From contig WIDE01000214.1 of assembly GCA_015039315.1 (NCBI GenBank), positions 1-29,277 on the forward strand: a DNA stretch of 29,277 nt. Reading direction: 5' to 3'. The stretch's first letter is position 1, and every line of letters starts with the position of its first letter. Source of the stretch: Clavulina sp. PMI_390. Taxonomy: Eukaryota > Basidiomycota > Agaricomycetes > Cantharellales > Hydnaceae. The notes under the pieces were generated by a model. That model worked only from the letters and a program-made list of their open reading frames with translations, had not been told where the DNA came from and made no database searches. Of the stretch, positions 20,246-29,277 are shown piece after piece. A program made the position numbers and the translations under genes.

Positions 20246-22340
20246 ATGACATGTCGACAAAATGGCGCCTTAATCCCCACTCAGCAAGCCAACTCCGCTT
20301 TCTTCGCAGAATTTCTACCTCATCGTGATAGCGATGGCAAGATATCAACGAACCATCGTGTTCGGAAAGCTTCTGTGCTGGACTTCGTTCTTGGCCCTCC
20401 CGTTAAGAAGGCTCGTGTCTCAGCAACTCCCCACAATTCGATCCCGCTGGACAGGTAAAAGACCCCTATTCATGACGTCTCTATCTCTTTTCTTACCCGA
20501 CACAGTTCTTCCAGCCATGCTTTATGGGAATCACGACCTCATACCTCTCCTCGTCAATTATGGCCCCACCTTAACATGCCTTCCAATTCAAGGGCTACGA
20601 CTCTGTCCAAAAGTAGTGGCAAGGCTGCGTCATTCCACCAGCGTTCATCCATGGGTCGATTGCCACCACGATCGTTAAAGAGGGTACCTCCTTCCACAAT
20701 AAACGTGCCTGATGAGAATGTGTGGCCATTTTCCTTCACCCTGCATTTGGAGAAGAGTTTCCCTTCAAGAATCTCCGGCCCGCCTCCAGTGTGCTGCCTC
20801 AAGGATGCCACGAACAGATCCCGTGATAACGACACGAACTCAAGGGCAGCCCCCTGCCACGTGGATCCGGCTATGCTAGCGCGTTTTGGAATCGCTTCGG
20901 GGCATCATTTATGCCAGCTTCCCCCGAACCAAGCGACTACGCTTCTCGACCAAATATATGCTGTGTGTATAAATTCATGCATTCGAGGCTGAAACGGCTC
21001 AAGATCTGATCTCGTCCTTCAGCATTTACAAAACCAGGTTTATGGTTCTGGCGAATACCCAAGAACTCTTCGGTTCCTGCAGGACTGCTCCTCCCTCACG
21101 AACAATCTCCCAACAATCTTCTTTTTGCAGAACGTCAGATTTAAAAGGAGAGATAGGATTGGAAGAGGAGGGGATGCCCTTGTCTATCGAGGGCAAATGG
21201 GCAGGAGGTGCATCGTTGTTCGAGAGTCTATCATGGCTGTTAGAAGGGGTGATCAGCCGCTAAACCGCGAATGCTTCGGGGTAATCCTCGTGTTTACTGT
21301 CCTTCTGGTATATTACTCACTATTATTATCAGCTTGTCCATCGCGAAGCTATCATTCACTCACAACTTGACCACCCCAACATCCTTCGTTTCCTCGGGAT
21401 TTATCATGAGGATGATAAATCTTATCCCCTCATGATCTTTCCATTCGTCGAGCGTGGTTCTCTTGAGGATCTACTCAGAAGCTTTAAGTCGGGTCAAATG
21501 ATGCAGCCCCAAGATTTGATTAAGACAGTGAGTTCGTCTCTGACTAGTTTGCGTTAGTGCTGATTGTGTGAATCCTCTACTATCAACTACACAGCTAACT
21601 GGGACCGCCAGAGGTGTGATGTATCTACACTCGCGAAAACCGCCCGTGATACATGGAGACCTCCACCCTGTACGTTCTCAGTCTTTGATTTTTATGCTTT
21701 CCACTCAGCTCAAGGTCATAAATTATCTCAGGGAAATGTCCTGATGGGCCCATCTGGCGACCCGCTGATCTGTGATTTTGGTCGCAGTCGCATTCGCCAT
21801 GAAGTATCTCGTCTCTCCGAACGCGAGGAAGGAGGGCGAGCCCGATTCCTGGCCCCTGAGCTCTCTGATGGTCGAACAGACCGTTTTAGTTCCACACAAG
21901 AGAGCGATATATTTGCGCTTGCGATGACATTCTTGAATGCTTGGAGTGGTAAACTGCCGTTCCACGAGATTGGTGCCCACCAAGTAATAACAATACTTAG
22001 TCGAGGCCAAAGACCAGTATGCCCCACCTCGTCAGCCACTCTAAATCCAGGGATCAAAGAGAAATTCTGGGGGCTCCTTGTTGATATGTGGGCACATAAT
22101 GTGGCTAAACGACCATCAATTAACGGGGTTACGGAGAGTTTAGAGCGTATTTTTGGTCATTGTGAGTCCTCTTATCGACTTCGCTCAGGCTTTGGTAGTG
22201 CATTGGGATACATCACTTCCTATCCAAATTGGACAAGACTTGAAGTATTCCCCAACTCCCTAGCCGTTGGCTGTACAATTACCATGGACTAACTCAGCAA
22301 AATTTCCCCTCTTCCAGCGAGACAGCCTTTTCTATCGTGA
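20246..22340 (+). CDS. Divergent protein kinase-like protein, copy 2 (intact)
   Basis: Seven exons give an uninterrupted 548-aa protein: 20246-20454, 20506-20962, 21023-21280, 21333-21527, 21595-21669, 21732-22161, 22318-22340; phases agree throughout. Residues 1-260 form a basic, Ser/Pro-rich region with GPPVKKAR (NLS-like), WPFSFT and LLDQIYA, shared with copy 1 but not recognised. The kinase domain follows: glycine loop IGRGGDALVYRG (about 268-279), then IVVRES with Arg at about 289 in place of the VAIK Lys, αC Glu near 313, HGDLHPGN with Asp near 395 and Asn near 400, DFG near 413, APE near 440, and SDIFALAMTF. The catalytic-loop HG instead of HR is common in fungal expanded kinases. The family most resembles TKL/receptor-like kinase-type domains of Agaricomycetes. 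Ser/Thr activity is plausible but not assured without the Lys. ATG 20246 is the first in frame. No signal peptide or TM segment. The next gene is copy 3 in the same orientation. Confidence 0.78.
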
Positions 22341-22379
22341 GAGGTTTACCTCTCAGCTCTTTGTTCGTCTCATCTCATA

Positions 22380-23877
22380 CTTACATTTCGCAGGTTTCAC
22401 GGCTGTAAGATCCTACTGACACTTGCCAATCACCGCATGCGAAAGGTCTATACACCGAACAAAGAGGAAGAGACGATTTTAAGTACACCCCATCCCGACC
22501 TGAAATCGGTCATGTTGGCAACTCAACTTCCTTTCGATGATACAAAGGGACTCCTTGATACCGTATGTATTGCTTCATACGTTGGCCGCTAAAGAGACCT
22601 AGATCTGACGCCGCTTATTTTCGCTTGAAAAATCACGGTTCCGGTTCTGATGAATACCCCCACACACTTCGGGTGCTTGCAGGACTGCTGTTCCCCAACA
22701 AATAGTCTCTCTACAGTACTCCACCTGAAGAAGATCAATCTTGACAGGAGCGATCTCATTGCTGGAGAAGGAGGAGATGCCCTTGTCTCCGGAGGTCACA
22801 CGGGCAAGCAGCGCATAGTTGTTCGAAAGCTTGTTATGCCTGTCAGAAAGCCAAATCAAGCGCTAAACAGCGAGTATTTCCGGGTAATTGTTCTGCTGTT
22901 GACCTTCTTAATATATTGCTCACTAATCATATCTCCGGTTTGTTCATTGCTAGACCATCAGTCACCCGCGACTGCATCCCCTAGACATCCTTCCTTTCCG
23001 GGAGATTTATCACAACTATGACGAATACTATCCTTTCATAGCTTTTTCATTCGTGGAGCGTGGTACTCTGAGGGATTTGCTAAAAAATCTTGAGCCGGGT
23101 CAACTGATGGAACTATCGGATTCGATCAAGATCGTGAGCTTATCTTAAACTAATCCATGGTATTAGCGCTCATTTCATGGTTCTCCTACCATCAATCATG
23201 TAGTTTTCTGGTGCAACCGAAGGTTTGGTGTATGTACCCTCACAAAAAACATTCAGTATAAAGGGAGACTTTGACCTGGTACGTATTGAATTCAGAGGGC
23301 CCATAATCTTGGCTGATCTTGATATGGTAAAACACCGCAGGGAAATATCTCAATCAACGAATTGACCAACTTCTCATCCCATGATTTTGGCCGCAGTCCC
23401 ACACATCAACAAGTTCCTTGTCTCCTAGATTGTGATGGAGGAAGAACCCATTTCATGGCCCCTGAGCTTGCCAACTGCGTCAAGGACTGGGTTTTTCCAA
23501 TCCAGGAGAACAACGTGCTTGCGAGTGCGGTGACCTTTGCGAACACGAGTGGTAAGCTGCCGTTCCCCCTGATGAGCAACTATCAAACGATAACAGGCCT
23601 TATTCAAGCTCAAAGGCCAATGGGCCCACCATCTTCAGTTGCTTTAGATCCAGAGTCCGAGATGGATCTATGGAAGCTTCAGGTGGAGACATTTTCCCAT
23701 AATGCAGCTGAGCAACCGTCAAGTGACAAGCTGCCGGAGTGTATAAGGCTCATGACGAGCAACTGCTGGTTCTTCTGTTCCCATATTGCAGCCGAGCAAC
23801 TGCCAAGCGGCGCGCCTACAGAGTGTAGCAGGCCTACAAAGAATGATTGCCGGTTCTTCTGCGGCCATTGGAAGTGA
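22380..23877 (+). pseudogene. Protein kinase-like gene, copy 3 (decayed)
   Basis: Exon-by-exon homologue of copies 1 and 2. A piece at 22440-22562 (QLPFDDTKGLLDT) matches the end of the N-terminal region. 22650-22883 carries AGEGGDALVSGG and RIVVRKL, again Arg at the VAIK position. 22938-23133 has FSFVERGTLRDLLK. 23204-23278 has KGDFDL in place of HGDLHP. 23341-23877 has HDFGRS, FMAPELA and a long C-terminus. Damage: frameshifts near 22670 and in the αC exon, stop codons there, the acceptor AG before the αC exon changed to CG (22936-22937), and loss of the catalytic-loop His and much of the activation segment. The final exon remains open for 179 codons and carries an in-frame tandem duplication of its C-terminal segment. 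Tandem neighbour of copy 2. Confidence 0.75.
23698..23865 (+). repeat. Tandem duplication of an 84-nt coding unit
   Basis: Two adjacent 28-codon units, 23698-23781 and 23782-23865, in frame at the end of kinase copy 3. Their translations align as HNAAEQPSSDKLPEC and HIAAEQLPSGAPTEC, both ending NCWFFCS or DCRFFCG. The unit corresponds to the last helix of the kinase C-lobe in copies 1 and 2 (AAERPSSG...RIFNDC). The units have diverged, so the duplication is not recent. Confidence 0.72.
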
Positions 23878-24223
23878 ACTGGCCAAAGCCAAATGAGTAT
23901 CCCAGCCCCCCTCCCTCCCAGGGCGCTCGGCGTCGGCGACCTCCACTCCCTCTTCTTCCTCTTAATTCTTTCTCTTCACCACCCAAGCTAGCAGTATGCG
24001 GCCTATTTACCCGTAAACGTCAGACTCTCTATACCTTCCCTGCTTCGGCCTTCTCATATGCCTCTCTTCTTGTTGATTGATTATTACCGAAGATAGCTTA
24101 TCAGCTTTCTATCCTTCCTGGACTCGCGCGTTAGTATAGCTTTACCCTTTGCACTTCCGAATACACAATGCATATGCTACCCTAATCGAAAAGTACTGGA
24201 GGAGGGCCTTTGTTTCCTTACAG
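23878..24223. other. Intergenic, no gene supported
   Basis: C/T-rich sequence downstream of kinase copy 3 with no convincing frame. It ends in a good splice acceptor (TTTGTTTCCTTACAG, to 24223) that opens the exon-like piece described next. Confidence 0.35.
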
Positions 24224-24426
24224 CCTTAATAGCGCTTAATTGGCGAAATGGTATCAAGAAGATTCATGGTGCAGCAATTGGAGCTGCCACAGAGCTATAG
24301 CACAGTATTAGACGCGCCGTGAGAATCATAGGTGTCTCTCCAAAAGAGGGTGCCCGTCAAACAACCAATGGCGGTCGTTCAAAGCAATTACGCCGTGTCA
24401 GGACGTCGTTCATCACAGAAGCTTGA
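24224..24426 (+). pseudogene. Exon remnant of unknown gene
   Basis: Starting at the acceptor ending 24223, one frame reads ALIALNWRNGIKKIHGAA and IGAATEL, an in-frame TAG, then HSIRRAVRIIGVSPKEGARQ and RSKQLRRVRTSFITEA before a TGA. Apart from the TAG (one step from CAG Gln) the composition is coding-like and basic. No upstream exon was found. I do not recognise the family. It is probably a gene relic. Confidence 0.35.
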
Positions 24427-24755
24427 GCGAGCCTCTCGTCCAGCACAGCTGGCGCCGATGACGAAGGAAGATTCCGCAATCGACTAAAATGACTCCAAAA
24501 ATGATCCCTTACTTCTTTCGATGATACATAGTTCTCCCACCAGAGCCCAGTAGTATGATAATAAAACAGGATGGTACACTAAGGGGGGAGCGATGCTAGT
24601 ACAATATCAGGCGGTGAAAAGGAAACTATTCCAGACACCCAAATAACACGAATAGAAAGCAAGTTGAGCGAGATCGAAAGCAGATATAGAACGCAATATA
24701 CAACAAGAAAAAGCATGCACACAACATTCTCGGAGCGAAAGGTTTCTTAACTAGG
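24427..24755. other. 3' flank of the transcription-factor gene
   Basis: Lies beyond the stop codon of the minus-strand gene and probably contains its 3' UTR (T-rich on the minus strand). No further gene recognised. Confidence 0.4.
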
Positions 24756-27700
24756 TCACGCCCATCCCGAATACGCAGGTTGCGGTTGTTGGCTCGGCCA
24801 AGGCCGCTGCCCGTCGCCATACCCCGGCATCTGGCCTTGAGAATGGGTTTGGCTCGGTGGCCCTTGGTTTGGCGGCTGAGTGGACCCACCAACAGGCAGC
24901 CCGCTCAAAAAGGCAGGCATCGGGCCGGCTGATACTGTGTGCGGTTGGAATCGGCCTGTCTCCGTAGGGGGAGGCAGCTCATGATTCGACGGGAAGAATT
25001 GGGGGATGGACGTTTGTGAGGGGTGCGAAGGAATCTGGGTAGCATATGAAGGGTTGTGACCAGGGTTCGGCTCTTGCTGGAAGAAAGGCTGAGATGATTG
25101 TGGAATGCCGTAGGGAAGCGAGTTTTTGGGTGAAGATGTTGAATCATATGAAGAATGCGGAGGGTTGGTGTATGCCCCAAATTGTGGTGGCTGCTGGGCT
25201 TGCATCGAAAAAGCGCCCATGGGATATTGATCAGGTAGGGGTTGGGGGTTTGATTGAGGCTGCGAGCCAAATAGGGTGTCTGTTGCTGGAGATGAGCTCG
25301 AATGAGAGCTTTGGCCGGCAGAGTGCGCAGACTGGACAGGAATGCTGCTTGGCGGTAGCGATTGTTCAGATGCAAATTCAGGAATTTGCGCCATGGATGG
25401 GCCATCGGGATATGATTGAGAAACATTTGAAGGAGAGCCGAACGATGATGCATGCGAGGAACTCAGAGTTTGCGAAAGAGGGACGCCCGAAAAGCTCGGC
25501 ATCATTGGATGCATAGATGACTCATACGTCATCCCCGCCGCTGAAACGAATGGTGGGACAGCATATTCGCTACCCTCGAATTTCGATGCCAGAGAAGCCT
25601 CGGTGGCATCTTTCTCCTCACCGACAATGGTAGAGCTGAGCAACGACGCCCTGCTTGAGCCTCTCCCTTCAATTGGAGAGGCAGGGGAAACAGGAGCGTA
25701 GGCGTGAGGTGCCAATTCCCCAGGGCTTGCACCTTTCGTGCTCGTGGGAGATGCCATCCCAATCTTCTTCCTCGCCGATTGTGGGCTGCCAGTGGCACTG
25801 GTGAGAGCAGCTATTGGGACCTGTGCAAGCTGGACTTGGAGGTTGATCATGGAGCAATCGAGACTTGGGAACGTCAAGCGACGAACGACCTCGATCTCCT
25901 CGCCACGCGTGGTTTCATCCAGCGTATCATTATAGAGGGGAGCGATAGCGCTGAGAACAATACGCCCCTGCCCTGCATGCGGGATGAAACGCTCAATAGA
26001 GTTAAGTGAGGTTGTCGCGTTACGGATACGTTCGCGGTACATCTCGCGGCTAGGTTGATCCGGCTTGGCTATCAGAAGGTCAGCGTAGAACATTGCTGCC
26101 GAGAAGAGTGCATTTTCGCCTATATAGAGATGAGAGATTAGCGCTACGGGTAGAGTCTCAAAAGGACAGAATACTCACTCCATGAAATGTACCCTGGTTG
26201 CGCAATGAAGACATTCGAGTAGCAAGCAGAAACCAGCTCTCGCAACACATCTATCACAGTATTGGCGGCGTGGATGGTCGCCTGTAGTCCCTCCATCGTT
26301 GCCAGACTGAGATTCATCTTCCCATGCTCGCCAGCGGAAGCATGTAATTCTGGGCACAACCTCGGAACAGTGTACTGCTGATGGAGGGAGAATCGGACGT
26401 GACATGAAATCGTGCGCAGCCACACGCTCTGCAACATAATCTTGCGAATCGCAAGGGGTGATGTGGCCATCAACCCTCGGGAAAGCATGTTGACATCGTC
26501 TAACCGCAGATCGAACGGCAGTGAGTTCTTCCATTGATCCAGTGATTGATCGTGGGCCTTGACAGCCTCAAATGAAATCCCCTCCGGCCGGGTGGATAGC
26601 GCGTCCCGAAGAATATCCCCAAGAATAACGATGAGGCGAAATTTGGCGAGATGGTAGGAAGTGTTGGGGTCGAAGGGCGGAGGAGCGAAGGGAGAAGGGG
26701 ACGTTTGAGGTGGTTCAGAGATAGGGAATTTTGTATCAAAGTGGTGGCTTTGTACTGAGAGCGGTCTCCCGAACTACGGAACGTATAAAGCAGATGAATA
26801 AATGCGAGGTTTCAGCGAATTTGCAGATAAACTTACAACAAACGCCTGCCATCTATCGAGGGAGACGAAATTCCACCACGCCCTGAAAAAAAAAAAAGAG
26901 TTAATCAGTGATCAGAAAAACATACCAATACCCCGTATACGTACCAACGTCGTCGTTCTATCTCCACAGGAGATATTTTCCAGTTTCCTGGATCACGGTG
27001 CAACGCCAATGCGAGTACGGCAGCATTTAGGTCACCTTTACCGGCCCACGACCCCGTCGGAATGGTCTGGGATATATAGAGGTAGTGGCATCTGAGAAGC
27101 AGATGCTCAACATATGGTAACGAAGGGGGCGCTCGAAGGCTCCGATATTGAGCAATACATCGTCGAGAGGCCGCATACCATCTCTGGCCCAGTTCGTTGA
27201 CATTTAGCTCTTTGGGAAGAAGGCCCCCGATGGGGTCATTCTCTGGCAAGTGACTCAAGGCGATAGCAGCAATGAGATAAACGGTCCCTAGCGTCAAGAT
27301 ATTTGATTTATCTCCCCGCGCTCGTTCCAGACGCCATTCCTCCAGCCATAGATTTTGATTGAGCATGGCCATGAAGAAGGTGCAGCTTTCGAAGAAAAAG
27401 TGGATCAGGTGCTCGAATAGCACTTCATGGTTGGGCAAGCTGTAGTACTCTTGCAGGAGAGCGTTGCACTCAGACTTATCGAGTATCTCGGGCGGATCAT
27501 GAGACAAGAGTGGTCCAGGGAACCCTAGTTTCTCGCTCTTTACGGAAGAAATCAGTCACATTCAGGCTGATGGAAAGAAATTGAAGCTCACCCTACCAAG
27601 TAGTAAAGCAGCTGGTGCGGCAGAGGGTCCGACGTACAGCGGCTCTAATCGCATTTTAGCCTGTTGAGAGAATCGCTCCCAAGCCGCGTGTGGAGCGCCG

Positions 27701-28198
27701 TCAGAGAAGGCATCGTAAATACCACTCTTGTCGATCCCAGAGTCCTTGTGACCAGAGGCAGAGTCAGCAGGTCGAGGAAGAGCGGCCTCGAGCATTCTGA
27801 GCAATGATTGAATGCGCTCGATCTCCCCACGAATTTCCAAAAATGACCTGTCGCAAGATATCAGGCTCCCAAGTCCATGTAGGTAGAAGATGAGGAGCTC
27901 ACAATGCTGGGTCATCCTTTGCTGCCAAGGCGGTCTCTTCAGGGTAGCATTGGTCGGTGGTTCCGCGAATCTCGCAGCCAGAGCAGGGTCGTTTTCGATC
28001 GCATTTGAGCTTGGATGCCCGACATGGTTCACTTGAAAGCGGTTCAATTGGCTCCAAGGAACTCGTAGCATGCTCACAGAGTACTCACCAGTTGACTGCC
28101 TTGCGTGACCGCTTTGGAGCGCGGGCGGACTGTCCTGAACCGCCTTGGCCGTCCGGACCTTCCGGACCTTCTGAAAGATCGCGCTTCTGGGATGCCAT
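24756..28198 (-). CDS. Zn2Cys6 fungal transcription factor, 1030 aa
   Basis: Sequence-specific nuclear regulator. Seven exons on the minus strand (28198-28089, 28031-27903, 27847-27592, 27537-26945, 26882-26837, 26773-26179, 26119-24756), introns of 54-63 nt, all phases agreeing; total 3093 nt. A basic leader (APKRSRKAVN) precedes a perfect binuclear zinc cluster: CEPCRASKLKC then DRKRPCSGC and EIRGTTDQC, spacing C-x2-C-x6-C-x5-C-x2-C-x8-C (Cys 37, 40, 47, 53, 56, 65). The first Cys codon is split by intron 1 (TG|T). A short helix (GEIERIQSLLRMLEAAL) may dimerise. Residues about 190-380 match the fungal-specific middle homology domain (PF04082-type), with ALALHRDPGNW and ERRRWAWWNFVSLDRWQAFV around the 46-nt exon 5. 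The last 350 residues are Pro/Gln/Ser-rich and low complexity, typical of an activation region. Start at the first ATG upstream of the cluster. Target genes cannot be told from sequence. No defect seen. Confidence 0.92.
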
Positions 28199-28502
28199 AC
28201 GCCCTCAGGAAGGTGTAGGTCGAGGTAGAGATGGAGAGAAGGCTTGGGCACCGAGGAACTATTCACAGCGAGTCTGCTTCCGATAACTTCGGGGGGCTAA
28301 CTCGTAAACGGAGAGGCGGTTTGCCTCGGAGATGAGATGTAGAGATGTGTTGGATAAATTCAGTCGATAAATTTGGCGCGAATTGATAGAAGAAGTTCTT
28401 AACGAGGGACGCAGAGTTTGATGAGGATTGCGATCAAGTAAGCCTCGAGTATGTTTGTTTGCGAGTGCTTGGTCGCCGCCCTCGGCGCCCATACACGGCG
28501 CA
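28199..28502. promoter_or_regulatory. Shared divergent promoter region
   Basis: The 304 bp between the start codons of the minus-strand transcription factor (28198) and the plus-strand gene (28503) must contain both 5' UTRs and promoters if both starts are right. No clear TATA or CCAAT box stands out. Co-regulation or autoregulation is possible but not shown. Confidence 0.5.
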
Positions 28503-29277
28503 ATGGCTCAGGTTGCCCCATCTGTAGCTTCCAGGGCCGAATCCTCCAACGCAGCTGATGCACAAGTTACAGGGCAGCTCATAGTCAAACCCTCAGACCT
28601 TCCCCCCCACCTTCAATTAAAACATCGCATCACCCAGAGCTTGATTGATTTGGGTAGCACTTTTCTCACCGACTATGCTGATCCCAGCACCGACTACGAT
28701 CCCTTTGAGCCTAAAAAGCGTATTGTTGCCGATATCTCAGACACTAAAGGCGCCGCCATCGATAATAGCGCTGTCAGTGCTGTCGCGAAACTGAACAAAG
28801 CTGCCCATCGGGCTTTTGGCACCGTTGGTGACTACCTCAAGTACGATTATTCAGAGGAATTCGGGCCATTAAGTGCGCATAGCTGTCCCCATGAACCATC
28901 AGACTTAAGGCTGATCTCTCCATAGGAAAGCGCTGCATCCTGGAAGTGACGCGTAATGATGGCTTGAAACGAGTCTACTCAACAAAGCCCGAATTCGCAC
29001 GAAAAAGCGAAGCGAAAACAAAGGTCGCCACCATTGCCATCGAGAATGGCGCCATAGACTTCATTCTATACGGAAACGATCCCCGCGGCAAAGGTTATTC
29101 TCTCGCTCCAGTCAACGGCCCTGTTCACACGGTGGAGGACGAAGCTGCAGATAGTTTGTTCGATATCAACACCGTCCCAACGCAAGAGTCTGCCGCTTCC
29201 GGGAGCAATCCTACCGAAGTCGTTGATTCTGATGGGTTTATTGCACTGATCGAACAATGCTGTCAAGAGTGGCGGGC
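28503..29277 (+). CDS. Conserved hypothetical protein, 5' part, runs off the window
   Basis: Exon 28503-28827 from ATG (MAQVAPSVASRAESS) joins exon 28926 to the window end across a 98-nt intron in phase 1, giving AHRAFGTVGKRCILEVTRND. The protein has a Ser/Ala-rich leader, a helical stretch LKHRITQSLIDLGSTFLTD, then LEVTRNDGLKRVYSTKPEF and ARKSEAKTKVATIAIENGAI. A strand, then YxS, then a helix KSEAKTKVATIAIENG resembles a degenerate double-stranded-RNA-binding-domain layout, as I recall in some basidiomycete hypothetical proteins; this is only suggestive. A second donor (GTACGA at 28841) exists but puts the next exon out of frame. No TM segment or signal peptide. Divergent neighbour of the Zn2Cys6 gene. 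Confidence 0.7.

Noticed and set aside
24905..25516. Long open frames on both strands within 24905-25516
   Set aside because: They overlap the Pro/Gln-rich last exon of the Zn2Cys6 gene in other frames. Low-complexity coding sequence often leaves such shadow frames open.

Overview
The window looks like nuclear DNA of a filamentous basidiomycete. Genes carry many short (about 45-70 nt) GT-AG introns, and the families are typical of Agaricomycetes: a DUF6533-type membrane protein, small expanded kinase families, a Zn2Cys6 transcription factor, CACTA and LINE elements. The kinase and hypothetical-protein style is reminiscent of Rhizoctonia/Ceratobasidiaceae, but that assignment is an impression that I could not test. 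There are no bacterial-type operons.

Layout. 1-825: 3' end of a DUF6533-like multi-TM protein gene. 1465-1884: a short minus-strand gene fragment of unknown function. About 2376-2455: a Pol III A/B-box pair resembling a tRNA-derived SINE head. 2558-5240: two decaying head-to-tail copies of an unrecognised gene family, with other exon-like islands between them. 6171-8165: first copy of a divergent protein-kinase family, with one base missing. 8166-10725: no convincing gene. 10988-12390: 5'-truncated LINE with an RNase H domain and three nonsense codons. 12737-17401: a complete CACTA-type DNA transposon (CACTATGG ends, GGCGG..CCGCC subterminal repeats, GAG target-site duplication) carrying a nested, broken gag fragment but no visible transposase. 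17751-19740: a second terminal-inverted-repeat element. 20246-22340: second kinase copy, intact. 22380-23877: third kinase copy, a pseudogene with a tandemly duplicated C-terminal segment. 24756-28198 (minus): a well-formed seven-exon Zn2Cys6 transcription factor of 1030 aa. 28503-29277: start of a divergently transcribed conserved hypothetical gene.

The right 4.5 kb reads as ordinary core genome. The left 24 kb is accessory: tandem gene families in different states of decay, with the kinase cluster apparently split by successive transposon insertions. The most notable biology is the kinase family. All three copies carry Arg where protein kinases normally have the VAIK lysine, behind a shared N-terminal region that I do not recognise. 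Exon boundaries below were deduced by reading frames, splice signals and copy-to-copy comparison; none was checked by search or transcript data.
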